DNA of 54,805 nt from positions 1 through 54,805 of the forward strand of contig JAUXWT010000064.1 of the NCBI GenBank assembly GCA_030681475.1, in the 5' to 3' direction. Shown in pieces: positions 1 to 9,256 of the stretch (position 1 is its first letter; every line of letters begins with the position of its first letter). Both the position numbers and the translations under genes were made by a program. Below the pieces are notes generated by a model. It was not told where the DNA came from and did no database searches. It was given only the letters and a program-made list of their open reading frames with translations. Source of the stretch: Bacteroidales bacterium. GTDB taxonomy: Bacteria > Bacteroidota > Bacteroidia > Bacteroidales > FEN-979.

Positions 1-1
1 A

Positions 2-79
2 GATGCCGACCAAAAATATCGTGAAAGGAAGATCAAGCACCTTGAAAAACTGCTGCAACAATTAAAAAAGGTTGCGTAA
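2..79 (+). CDS. C-terminal end of an unidentified gene (partial)
   Basis: The window opens inside a reading frame that runs from base 2 to a TAA at 77-79. The 25 visible residues are strongly charged and lysine-rich (ending LEKLLQQLKKVA), consistent with a C-terminal amphipathic or coiled helix. Nothing in so short a tail identifies the family. It is followed at once by a repeat element and gene debris, so a mobile-element protein is possible but is only a guess. Confidence 0.4.
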   Translation, partial: DADQKYRERKIKHLEKLLQQLKKVA

Positions 80-130
80 TGAGCTTTTGCAAACACAATA
101 TAATCAACCAGTTAAAAACAAGTTATATAG

Positions 131-229
131 TAGACGCAAAGGCGCAGAGAAATAAAGCATTGATTGTTAATCCTCTGCGTCTCCGCGTCTGCGGTTAATC
201 TTTAAAAGTTACCTTTTGAGACTCCTCTT
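131..229. repeat. Degenerate copy 1 of a dispersed palindromic (MITE-like) element
   Basis: This stretch matches the elements at 30696-30827 and 46075-46207. It has the GACGCAAA-type octamer arm, the AGAAATAAAG-TATTGATTGT-like centre (here with CATTG), the complementary TCTGCGTCTCCGCGTC arm, and the right end with TTTTGAGACTCCTCTT. The left terminal repeat and about 30 bp are missing or unrecognisable. Bases 230-451 downstream hold no recognisable gene; the only open frame there (271-456) has no familiar features. Confidence 0.7.
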
Positions 230-451
230 TTTATGAGGAAGTTTAGTTTCATTATAGTTTCCGCGGACAAATGATTAACTTTGCCCAGAATATACAGCTT
301 GATGGCAGTCTCGGCCCGGTCTCCACCGTTAACCGGGCTGATATGATATGTAAGGCCATGTATGGCATGTTGGGTGTGCTGAACAACTTTTCTGGGACTT
401 TACACGACAACTTCCGATACCGTTATAGGAGCAGGAAACCACCATCTGTAG

Positions 452-763
452 TTTGATTTTTATATTACAGGGCTTCCAACGAAAAAGAACGCCTGTACCA
501 TGCAGATTATTCCAAATCAGGCCAATTCTAACAGCCTGTTATGTTTTACCTTGCCTTCTTCAGGCAGGTGGACACTGGAACTGATCGATATCCGGGGTGC
601 CATCCTTACCGGATGGACAAAGCACATGGATGCAGGGAACCACCGGCTTCATCTCGCGGAAATATTGAGAGATAATGAGTTGCAGTAGGGAATTTTCTAC
701 CTCCGTTTGACCGGAGAAGAGTACGCGGTAACATTGTATAAAATGGTCTTCTCTGGTCACTAA
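452..763 (+). pseudogene. Remnant of a T9SS cargo protein: C-terminal sorting domain with in-frame stop
   Basis: The frame is open after a TAG at 449-451. Translation gives a typical type A sorting domain: an IIPNQANSNS segment (the usual YPNPA... start), a beta-rich LELIDIRG segment, then a TAG at 686-688, and immediately afterwards in the same frame GIFYLRLTGEEY and a basic-hydrophobic end before TAA at 761-763. The GxYFLRL and V-K-M ending is the usual last strand of these domains, so the TAG interrupts what was one domain. The body of the protein is missing upstream, so this is the 3' relic of a lost secreted protein. Confidence 0.65.
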
Positions 764-799
764 TTCAACAAGACCTTTTTTCCATAACAGATTTTTACC

Positions 800-807
800 T
801 ATTTTTG
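800..807 (+). promoter_or_regulatory. Probable -7 box of the 854 gene promoter
   Basis: TATTTTTG fits the Bacteroidota -7 consensus TAnnTTTG and lies 46 bp before the ATG at 854. No clean TTG -33 box stands at the expected distance, only a T-run, so the call is moderate. It would serve the 854 and 4924 genes, which are 23 bp apart on the same strand. Confidence 0.45.
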
Positions 808-853
808 TGATGTTATGTTCACTTAAAACCTCGTTATTCTTTACACTTTACAC

Positions 854-3800
854 ATGAAAAAGATCAATTACACGATCTTGGCAGCATTCTTAAGTCTGTC
901 AGGATCACTCCTGTATGCACAGGATTCAAAGGATGTGCAGCATCCAACCCTGATCACCCACTCCGAAAACATGATTGAAGCGCCTTCGATCGAATCTCAG
1001 ATCGCTTCAGGTACTTTCATCCCAGCCGAAGACCGGGTTAAAGAATTCAATCCAAAACGCTGGGGTTCAAATACATCCGTGCCCGGAAAAGGCTTGCCCA
1101 AAGGCAATGACCCGTTATGGCACAAACAAGTCCAGGTGAATAAAACCCCTGGCAAAGCCCCGATCCTCAGTTTTGAAGCTGCCAGCGCTTCAGCCACCCC
1201 CACCGATCCGACCGGGGCTGTGGGCCCGAATCATTTTGTAAATTCCTGGAACTCATCCTTCCGGATCTGGGATAAAACAGGCAATCCACTCACGGCAGCC
1301 GCATCGCTGGGAACAATCCTGCCCGGAACTTTGGGAGATCCGATCGTTATCTATGATCCGTTTGCCGACCGTTTTCTGATCACTGAATTTTATTCCAATG
1401 GTTTTGATGTCGCGATCAGCAAGGGGCCAAATCCCGTAACCAGCGGCTGGTATGTTTATCGTTTTCCAACGAATACTTTCCCCGATTATCCCAAATTTTC
1501 GGTATGGTCTGATGGCTACTATATCACGGCCAACAAAGACCAGACCTCAGCAAGTACAAGCCAGGTTGTGTTTGCACTCGAACGGGACAAAATGATCGCG
1601 GGCAACACAACCGCGCAGATGATCGGGTTTCCGCTGACCGGAATAGTCACCAGCGGGTTTTACAGCCCGCTTGGCTTTAATGCCAACGGACCAACCATGC
1701 CGGCCATAGGAAATGCCCCCATCGTTTACATGCAGGATGATGCCTGGTCGGGTGTTTCCGTCGATCATTTAAAGATATGGTCGGTCAATGTCAATTGGAC
1801 GACCCCCGCCAGTTCTACCATTTCCAGTCCCCAGATCATCAACACCGCACCATTCGACGGACTGTTCGATGGCGGATCATTCGTTAACCTCCCGCAACCC
1901 TCAGGCAGCGATATTGATGCGCTGCAGGCAACCATCATGTATATGGCCCAATACCGGAGATTTCCAACCTACAATACTGTTGTGTTTAATTTTGTTGTTG
2001 ACCTGAACGGAGCAGATAATTATGCCGGAATACGCTGGTATGAATTGCGTCAGACAACCGACGGCGCGCCATGGACCATTTATCAGGAAGGCACCTATGC
2101 ACAACCCAACGGACACAGCGCATTTTCAGGGAACATGTGCATGGATATATACGGAAACATCGGCCTGGCATATACCGTAGTCAGTACTACGCAAAACCCT
2201 TCCTTACGCTTCACCGGAAGATTGGCATCCGACCCCCTTGGAACCATGCCCATTGCCGAAGACGTTATCATCAACGGAACATCGGTTGATCCATCTTCGA
2301 GATATGGAGACTATTCCCAAATGACCATTGACCCAGTTGACGGAAGAACGTTCTGGTCGATCGGGGAATATTTTTCAAGCGGCAGAAAAAACCGCGTCGG
2401 GGTCTTCAACATTGCACCGCCGACACTCACGGCTCAATTTACGGGAACGCCGACAACAGTGTGTGCAGGCGGTTCTGTCGTCTTCACCGACCAGTCACTC
2501 GCCTCACCCACCTCCTGGACATGGAGTTTCCCGGGCGGGACACCATCAAGTTATATTGGACAAACCCCACCGGCCATCACCTATAATACCCCCGGAATTT
2601 ACGATGTTACCCTTACGGTTTCCGATGGGGCATCATCCGATCCGGAGGTTAAGACCGGATATATCACGGTCAAGAGCGTAATTGCCAATTTTACGGGAAC
2701 TCCGGTCAACGTTGTCGTTGGAAATTCAGTGATATTCACCGATAATTCGTCATGCAGTCCCACAACATGGGAATGGTCATTTCCCGGCGGTACACCCTCA
2801 ACATTCAGCGGGCAAACCCCGCCGCCCATAGTTTACAGTTCAACAGGAACCTATGATGTTTCCCTAATCGTTACAAAACCGGCCGGTTCCGATACCAAGA
2901 CGAGAACGGGCTATATCACGGTGAGCCCGCCAATATTCAACATTGCCAGTGGAACGGTGACTACTTGTACCGGTGATTTCTATGATACGGGAGGCCCTAC
3001 GGGCGATTATCAAAACAATGAAACAATTACAGAGACATTTTATCCCTCCACCACGGGTGCGATGATACGGTTTAACTTTACTTCGTTCGCCACGGAATCG
3101 GGGTATGATACGTTGACGATTTACAATGGGATTAACTCATCTGCTCCGCTCATCGGCAAATATCACGGGACTGCCGGCCCCGGAATCGTCATGGCAACAA
3201 ATGGGTACGGCGCCCTTACATTCCGGTTCCGTTCCGATGTCAGCGTTACCGCCGCTGGATGGACAGCAACAATCAGTTGTGTCACCGGTTTTGTGTCCGA
3301 CCCTACGACATTTACTGCATCCGCCGCTTCAACATCGCAGATTGATCTGGCATGGACAAAGAATCCCGGAAATAATAACGTCATGATCGCATGGTCGCCG
3401 ACCAGTACTTTCGGAACCCCGGTTAACGGAACCATTTATACCCCTGGAGGAACGATCGCCGGCGGAGGGACCGTTCTTTACAGGGGAAGCCTGACTTCGT
3501 TCAATCATACCACCCTCAGTCAGAATACAACCTACTATTACAAAGCATATTCCTATGATGGCAGCGATGCCTATTCACCGGGGTTAACAGCCAACGCAAC
3601 AACATTATGTGGTGTTTACAACCTGCCATTATCAGAAAATTTCCCGCTCGCTACCCTGCCGAATTGCTGGACAAAGCAAATCTCAGGTACCGGAGGAGTT
3701 GACAAATGGACGGTTTCAAATACAGCCAATGCAGGAGGAACGGCGTATGAAATGAGGACGACTTGGCAGTCGGTAAATCCGGGTATCACGCGACTTGTCA

Positions 3801-4900
3801 CACCTCCTTTTAATACAACCGGAGTTTCGCAAGTGAATTTAAGCTTCAAACACATGCTCGACGGGTACGGAACCGGCTGCACGCTTCGCATACAATCAAG
3901 TACGAACGGAAGCGCCTGGACAAATGAAGCCTGGTCTGTTGCATCAACAGCAACCAATATTGGCCCGGCAACGGTAAATACGACGGTATTAAACAACCTG
4001 AATTCTCCAAATACCATGATTGCATTTACAATCGAAGGGAATCTTTACCAATATGACTACTGGTATGTGGATGATGTATCCGTTTCCTACACATGCGCGA
4101 CAACACCCCCTGTTGGAATTACCATTGTGCCATCGGCAAACCCGGTTGATGCCGGAGTTCCGGTAACTTTCACGGCAAACCCTGTAAACGGGGGAACATC
4201 CCCTGTTTATCAATGGAAAATAAACAACATCAATGTCGGAACAAACGTCGATTCATACCAGTATATTCCTGTTGACGGAGATCAGGTTTCCTGTGTTTTG
4301 ACCTCAAATTCACTGTGTGTTTCAGGCAACCCTGCTACTTCGAACCTGGTGACGATGACGGTGAACAGTGTTCCGGTCAACCTGAACCTCAACAACATAA
4401 TGGTTACAGGGACCCAGTGTTTTAATGCCGTTCAAACCATCATGGTGGCCGGAAGCGGGAACGAATTTAACGTAATGAACGGTGGTTACGTCACCATGAT
4501 CGCAGGACAAAATATCCTTTATTATCCGGGAACTGTCGTTAACCCGGGAGGGTATATGTATGGCTATATCGCTCCTGGTGGTCCATGGTGCGCCGCTCCG
4601 ACAATGCCTGTTGTGCTGACCGGTACAAATGAGTTTCAACCGGAATTGGAAAAGCAGTTTTACCGGATCTATCCCAACCCGACTGACGGCACATTCACCC
4701 TTGAGTTGAATGCATCTGATAATACCGGAAAATGGTTTGTTGAAATCTATGACATGAATGGACAAAGGATAATTTCCAGTGCATTTTCAACCGAAAGGAA
4801 GCATGAGTTTTCATTGTCCGGCAAGCCTGCCGGGATATACCTTCTTCGTGTGATCAGCGACAGGAGATCGGGAACCACAAGAATCATAAAACAAAAATAG
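854..4900 (+). CDS. Giant secreted mosaic protein with PKD, CUB, Fn3, cleaved-adhesin and T9SS sorting domains
   Basis: The 1348-aa protein starts with a clear signal peptide (MKKINYTILAAFLSL..., cleavage near the LYAQ). Residues about 95-515 form an unnamed beta-rich head. Then come two PKD domains (about 527-694, with WSFPGG motifs), a CUB domain (about 704-808), Fn3 (816-917), a cleaved-adhesin/MAM-like domain (921-1081), an Ig-like domain (1090-1173), a 3-coathanger-stack module (1175-1258) and a type A T9SS tail (1268-1348, starting at IYPNPT and ending in a basic IIKQK). It is probably exported across the outer membrane by T9SS and fixed to, or released from, the cell surface. No catalytic motif was recognised, so an adhesive or carbohydrate/protein-binding role is inferred. 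It is probably co-transcribed with 4924, to which its central and C-terminal modules are closely related. Confidence 0.9.
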   Translation: MKKINYTILAAFLSLSGSLLYAQDSKDVQHPTLITHSENMIEAPSIESQIASGTFIPAEDRVKEFNPKRWGSNTSVPGKGLPKGNDPLWHKQVQVNKTPGKAPILSFEAASASATPTDPTGAVGPNHFVNSWNSSFRIWDKTGNPLTAAASLGTILPGTLGDPIVIYDPFADRFLITEFYSNGFDVAISKGPNPVTSGWYVYRFPTNTFPDYPKFSVWSDGYYITANKDQTSASTSQVVFALERDKMIAGNTTAQMIGFPLTGIVTSGFYSPLGFNANGPTMPAIGNAPIVYMQDDAWSGVSVDHLKIWSVNVNWTTPASSTISSPQIINTAPFDGLFDGGSFVNLPQPSGSDIDALQATIMYMAQYRRFPTYNTVVFNFVVDLNGADNYAGIRWYELRQTTDGAPWTIYQEGTYAQPNGHSAFSGNMCMDIYGNIGLAYTVVSTTQNPSLRFTGRLASDPLGTMPIAEDVIINGTSVDPSSRYGDYSQMTIDPVDGRTFWSIGEYFSSGRKNRVGVFNIAPPTLTAQFTGTPTTVCAGGSVVFTDQSLASPTSWTWSFPGGTPSSYIGQTPPAITYNTPGIYDVTLTVSDGASSDPEVKTGYITVKSVIANFTGTPVNVVVGNSVIFTDNSSCSPTTWEWSFPGGTPSTFSGQTPPPIVYSSTGTYDVSLIVTKPAGSDTKTRTGYITVSPPIFNIASGTVTTCTGDFYDTGGPTGDYQNNETITETFYPSTTGAMIRFNFTSFATESGYDTLTIYNGINSSAPLIGKYHGTAGPGIVMATNGYGALTFRFRSDVSVTAAGWTATISCVTGFVSDPTTFTASAASTSQIDLAWTKNPGNNNVMIAWSPTSTFGTPVNGTIYTPGGTIAGGGTVLYRGSLTSFNHTTLSQNTTYYYKAYSYDGSDAYSPGLTANATTLCGVYNLPLSENFPLATLPNCWTKQISGTGGVDKWTVSNTANAGGTAYEMRTTWQSVNPGITRLVTPPFNTTGVSQVNLSFKHMLDGYGTGCTLRIQSSTNGSAWTNEAWSVASTATNIGPATVNTTVLNNLNSPNTMIAFTIEGNLYQYDYWYVDDVSVSYTCATTPPVGITIVPSANPVDAGVPVTFTANPVNGGTSPVYQWKINNINVGTNVDSYQYIPVDGDQVSCVLTSNSLCVSGNPATSNLVTMTVNSVPVNLNLNNIMVTGTQCFNAVQTIMVAGSGNEFNVMNGGYVTMIAGQNILYYPGTVVNPGGYMYGYIAPGGPWCAAPTMPVVLTGTNEFQPELEKQFYRIYPNPTDGTFTLELNASDNTGKWFVEIYDMNGQRIISSAFSTERKHEFSLSGKPAGIYLLRVISDRRSGTTRIIKQK

Positions 4901-4923
4901 TTAAACAAACTGACCCCAACCTG

Positions 4924-7900
4924 ATGAAAAGACTACTGAACCTTTTTTGCCTGACATGTTTGCTCTTTACTTTTTCGACTGTTTTTGGTCAAAATAATAA
5001 AAATGTGCCTGCCCGAAAATGGATCTACGACCAGTTGGATCCCCGCGTGGACAATATGAGTTACTGGATGACCATGGCTGAAAAGGGGCTTACACCATAT
5101 AATCCGGACATCCCATTGCCTCCTGCCATATTTAAAGGCAGTCAGATCAGGGCGCATGGGGTAAGAACGACAAATTCGCCGGATGTCCCTGTTACCAACC
5201 TGACCAATGTCACTGAAAGTGAAAACTCCGTTTTTATCGACCCGAATAATGCCAATTACATACTGAACTCCAACAATTCAACTTCATGGAGCGGCAGTAC
5301 TGTTGGGTCAGTTTACGGAGCAAACTATTTCCAGTCATCCAATGCCGGAATAGGCTGGGTTGGAACCCCGAATGGGGCAGGGGGTACAAACCGCGGCGAC
5401 CCCACAACAGCCATCGGATTGAATGGCCGGGAATATGTAAACTTTATTAGCAGCGGTTCCGGACAGGGGATTGCATATTCTGATAACGGAACTTCCTGGT
5501 CAACGGCATCCATAGCGCCAAATCCCGGCACACTGGCCGATAAAAATCACATGTGGATCGATAACAAAATTACCAGTCCGTATGAAGGGAATCTTTATGT
5601 GGCGTGGACTGATTTTGGTGGAACCTACAATTACCAGGTTTTGTTGTCCCGGTCAATAGATGATGGGGCGACATGGTCGGCAAAATTGCCCGTCTCGGGC
5701 AGTATTTCCACCTTTAACCATGGGGTTAACCTTCAGACAGGACCTGGCGGAGAGGTATATGCCATATGGGCGACCTATCCGAGTTCAGGCCTTACGGAGG
5801 AAGGTATTGGCTTCACCAAATCATTAGATGGCGGTGTAACCTTTTCGACCGCCACAAAAATTATTTCAAACATCAGGGGAATACGTGAAACAGGCGTGCA
5901 GAAAAACATGCGCGTTAACTCCTTTCCTGTAATGGCTGCGGACATCAGCGGAGGTCCCAATAACGGAAATATTTATGTTGTCTGGACCAATATTGGCATT
6001 CCCGGAATAAACACAGGCACCAATAAAAGTGTCTACATCATTCGGTCAGTCAACGGAGGAACGTCATGGTCAACTCCCGTTCGGGTAAACCAGGGAACCT
6101 ATGCAGATGGCAAGGAAGCCTACTTTCCGTGGATCAGCTGTGACCCTGTTACAGGTGTGCTGACTGTTGTGTTTTATGATGACCGGAATGTCTCGAGCAC
6201 CCAGTGCGAGGTTTTTACTGCTTATTCAACTGATGCAGGCACCACCTGGACTGATTTCCAGGTCAGTGATGTGGCTTTTACGCCAACTGCAATTCCGGGC
6301 CTCGCCAGCTCATACATGGGTGATTACCTGGGCATAACATCAAAAGGTGGAAAAGTATATCCATGCTGGACAGATAACCGGGGTGGCATCTTCATGACCT
6401 ACGTCTCGCCATTTGAACTGGGACTGAACGCCGACTTTTTTACGAACAGCACAACCATTTGCACAGGTTCGGGTGTGACATTCACCGATGTATCCACCGG
6501 TCCGCCAATATCCTGGACATGGAGTTTTCCGGGCGGAACACCTTCAAGTTATATCGGACAAACGCCTCCTGCCATCACCTACAGTGCACCAGGTTCCTAT
6601 GATGTCTCCCTGACCGTATCTGATGGGGTGACATTTGATACGGAGACTAAAACCGGTTTCATCACGGTTAAGAATGTGATTGCAGGTTTTACAGGGGCGC
6701 CAACGACCGTCGTTGTAGGAAATACAGTAACCTTCACCGATAATTCGTTGTGTGGCCCGGCAACATGGACATGGTCGTTTCCCGGAGGTTCTCCCGCTTC
6801 GTTTACCGGGCAAACTCCCCCTGCGATTTTATACAATACCCTTGGAACTTATGATGTTTCCCTGACCGTTACCAAGCCGGGCGGATCAGATACGAAGACC
6901 CGGACAGGGTATATCTCCGTTGTGCCGCCAATATTCAACATAGCCAATGGTACCGTGACCACCTGTACCGGCGATTTCTATGACTCAGGAGGCCCTGCAG
7001 ACGCTTATCAGAACAATGAAACTTTCACGGAAACCTTTTATCCATCCACTCCCGGCGCCATGATGCGGTTTACCTTTACATCGTTCAGTACGGAACTGGA
7101 TTACGACACATTGACAATCTATAACGGGATCAACACCTCAGCGCCAATCATTGGTAAATATCACGGTACCACAGGTCCCGGGACGGTCACTGCATCAAAT
7201 CCATCCGGCGCTCTTACATTCCGGTTCTATTCCGATGCATACGTTACCGCGGCGGGATGGGCTGCATCCATAAGCTGTTACAGCATCACGGATCCTCCGG
7301 TGGCTGATTTTTCTGCCTCGACCACAACACCTGTTGTCGGACAAACTGTGACGTTCACCGACCTGTCGTCAAACGCACCGACTTCATGGGCCTGGTCTTT
7401 CAACCCGCCAACGGTGACCTATGTTGGAGGTACAACCGCTTCCTCAAAGAATCCCCAGGTACAATTTTCTGCTCTCGGCATGTATACAGTTACTTTAACT
7501 GCCACCAATGCATATGGTTCTGATGCCGAGATAAAAACGAATTATATCAATGTGACGAATTGTACATATACCACACTGCCATTCACCGAAAATTTCCCGG
7601 GAACGACCATACCCAATTGCTGGTCACAAGTTGACAACCAGGGCAACGGGCAGGTCTGGGAATTCGGCGTGATCACCGGCCAGAGCCCCAACCCGGCACT
7701 AACAGGGAACTATGCCTATTTGGACAGCGATACTTATGGCAACGGTAATTCACAAAATGCAGATCTCATATCACCTACCCTCAATTTATCCGCTTATACA
7801 GGCATCACATTGCAGTTCAGCCATTATTTTAAGAGTTATTCCGGCTCATCGGGAACCCTGTCATACAGCATTAATAACGGTTCGACCTGGGCCCAAATCC

Positions 7901-8859
7901 AGCAGTTTACAACCACCTCTGCATCAAACCCAGTTACATTCAACCAGGTTCTGCCAGCACTTGCAGGGCAGCCTCAGGTAAAATTCAAATGGAATTATAC
8001 AGGCTCATGGGGTTGGTACTGGGGAATAGACAATATCCAGGTCACCGGAACCTGTATTTCAACACTTCCGGTAAGTGTTTCGATTTCGGCTTCAGCCAAC
8101 CCGGTTGATCAGGGAGTGCCGGTAACATTCAACGCAATCGTTGTAAATGGGGGAACATCCCCGGTTTATCAATGGAAAATCAACAATATCAATGTCGGAA
8201 CAAACGCTGGTTCATATCAGTATATACCTTCCGATGGTGATCTGGTTTCGTGTGTTTTGACATCGAATGCCGCATGTGTTTCCGGTAATCCAGCCACTTC
8301 GAATGTGGTGACGATGACGGTGAACAGCGTGCCGGTCAACCTGACCGTTAACAACATCACGGTTACAGGTACCCAGTGTTTTAATGCCGTTCAGACCATC
8401 TTTGTGGCAGGAAGCGGGAATAACTTCAGTGTTGTGAACGGCGGCAATGCAACCATGATCGCGGGACAAAATATCCTTTACTATCCGGGAACAACTGTTG
8501 AACCCGGCGGGTATCTTTACGGCTATATTGCCCCCGGAGGTCCATTTTGCAATCCGCCGACAAAACCGGCAGTTCTTACAGGGAACAATGAAAAGAGTGC
8601 AAGGCTTGAAAAAGATTTTTTCCGTATTTATCCAAATCCGACAACCGGGGAATTCACACTGGCTTTGAACGGGTATGTGCCTTCGGAGAAGATCAGTGTC
8701 GCAGTTTATGACATGAACGGCGGAATCGTTCTCTCCGGGGAGATTACCGATGAGATGAAACATGTATTCTCACTCTCCGGCAAACCGGCCGGTCTTTACC
8801 TGATCAGGGTCATTTCCGGAAACCAGCATGGTTCATCCAGAATTATCAAGGGTGAATAA
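4924..8859 (+). CDS. Giant secreted protein with sialidase-like (BNR) beta-propeller head and T9SS sorting domain
   Basis: The 1311-aa protein has a signal peptide ending near VFGQ. Residues about 97-503 contain repeated Asp-box motifs (SIDDGATW, SLDGGVTF, SVNGGTSW, STDAGTTW), the mark of a BNR/sialidase-type propeller. Asp boxes alone do not prove sialidase activity, and a catalytic Arg triad or Tyr/Glu pair was not located. After it come two PKD domains (503-672), CUB (681-786), a third PKD (791-879), cleaved adhesin (884-1046), Ig-like (1056-1140), 3-coathanger (1140-1224) and a type A T9SS tail (1232-1311). From the first PKD to the CUB it closely parallels the 854 product, indicating tandem duplication or cassette exchange. 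It starts 23 bp after the previous stop and is probably in the same operon. Confidence 0.9.
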   Translation: MKRLLNLFCLTCLLFTFSTVFGQNNKNVPARKWIYDQLDPRVDNMSYWMTMAEKGLTPYNPDIPLPPAIFKGSQIRAHGVRTTNSPDVPVTNLTNVTESENSVFIDPNNANYILNSNNSTSWSGSTVGSVYGANYFQSSNAGIGWVGTPNGAGGTNRGDPTTAIGLNGREYVNFISSGSGQGIAYSDNGTSWSTASIAPNPGTLADKNHMWIDNKITSPYEGNLYVAWTDFGGTYNYQVLLSRSIDDGATWSAKLPVSGSISTFNHGVNLQTGPGGEVYAIWATYPSSGLTEEGIGFTKSLDGGVTFSTATKIISNIRGIRETGVQKNMRVNSFPVMAADISGGPNNGNIYVVWTNIGIPGINTGTNKSVYIIRSVNGGTSWSTPVRVNQGTYADGKEAYFPWISCDPVTGVLTVVFYDDRNVSSTQCEVFTAYSTDAGTTWTDFQVSDVAFTPTAIPGLASSYMGDYLGITSKGGKVYPCWTDNRGGIFMTYVSPFELGLNADFFTNSTTICTGSGVTFTDVSTGPPISWTWSFPGGTPSSYIGQTPPAITYSAPGSYDVSLTVSDGVTFDTETKTGFITVKNVIAGFTGAPTTVVVGNTVTFTDNSLCGPATWTWSFPGGSPASFTGQTPPAILYNTLGTYDVSLTVTKPGGSDTKTRTGYISVVPPIFNIANGTVTTCTGDFYDSGGPADAYQNNETFTETFYPSTPGAMMRFTFTSFSTELDYDTLTIYNGINTSAPIIGKYHGTTGPGTVTASNPSGALTFRFYSDAYVTAAGWAASISCYSITDPPVADFSASTTTPVVGQTVTFTDLSSNAPTSWAWSFNPPTVTYVGGTTASSKNPQVQFSALGMYTVTLTATNAYGSDAEIKTNYINVTNCTYTTLPFTENFPGTTIPNCWSQVDNQGNGQVWEFGVITGQSPNPALTGNYAYLDSDTYGNGNSQNADLISPTLNLSAYTGITLQFSHYFKSYSGSSGTLSYSINNGSTWAQIQQFTTTSASNPVTFNQVLPALAGQPQVKFKWNYTGSWGWYWGIDNIQVTGTCISTLPVSVSISASANPVDQGVPVTFNAIVVNGGTSPVYQWKINNINVGTNAGSYQYIPSDGDLVSCVLTSNAACVSGNPATSNVVTMTVNSVPVNLTVNNITVTGTQCFNAVQTIFVAGSGNNFSVVNGGNATMIAGQNILYYPGTTVEPGGYLYGYIAPGGPFCNPPTKPAVLTGNNEKSARLEKDFFRIYPNPTTGEFTLALNGYVPSEKISVAVYDMNGGIVLSGEITDEMKHVFSLSGKPAGLYLIRVISGNQHGSSRIIKGE

Positions 8860-8979
8860 ATCGATTCTGATTGATCACCATCTTACCAGTAGGTATGTTA
8901 AAGCGCTTACGTCATTTTACAAAACAAAATCCTCATTATTATGAGACTGTTAAGTGGAATGTCAAACGATCAGATTTTT

Positions 8980-9068
8980 CTCTGTGAACCTCTGTGACTA
9001 CTCTGTGAACCTCTGTGTAACAAATAATTACACAGAGAACCACGGAGGAGACACGGAGGGCCACAGAG
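8980..9068. repeat. Long imperfect hairpin of CTCTGTGAAC-type repeats in the 8860-9256 gap
   Basis: The left arm at 8980-9020 repeats CTCTGTG about every ten bases, the loop is CAAATAA, and the right arm at 9028-9068 is its imperfect reverse complement (CACAGAG/CACGGAG units). The arms are about 41 bp with roughly 80% pairing. The design resembles the elements at 30696 and 46075, with direct sub-repeats inside inverted arms, but the unit differs. The rest of 8860-9256 holds no gene I can support, apart from the likely promoter of the next gene. Confidence 0.75.
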
Positions 9069-9202
9069 ATCATATGAAACAAGATTATTTATGTTTTCCT
9101 GGCCGGGTATCCCCAAATCAGTTCCTCTTGTATAATTGCGAGCTATCAGAAATACAGATGGAGAAATAATTTCTTCCCCCCATCAATTGTTAATTATTTC
9201 AC

Positions 9203-9210
9203 TAATTTTG
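9203..9210 (+). promoter_or_regulatory. Probable -7 box before the C25 peptidase gene
   Basis: TAATTTTG matches TAnnTTTG and lies 46 bp before the ATG at 9257, the same spacing as the 854 gene shows to its own box. A TTG at 9187-9189 is too close to be a canonical -33 box. Confidence 0.45.
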
Positions 9211-9256
9211 GAATGGCTGTTCATTTTGAGCTGCATTTTATTAAAAATTAGTGACT

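Noticed and set aside
1-79. Naming the partial first gene a transposase
   Set aside because: A 25-residue Lys-rich tail is not diagnostic.
271-456. 61-codon open frame between the first repeat and the T9SS relic
   Set aside because: No signal peptide, recognisable motif or promoter; composition looks incidental, and it lies in gene debris.
8212-8763. Minus-strand open frame within the 4924 gene
   Set aside because: Antisense shadow of the Ig/coathanger/sorting region; similar shadows occur in the paralogous genes at the same place.
4924-8859. Calling the 4924 product a sialidase enzyme
   Set aside because: Only Asp-box repeats were seen; catalytic residues were not identified, and Asp boxes occur in many non-sialidase propellers.
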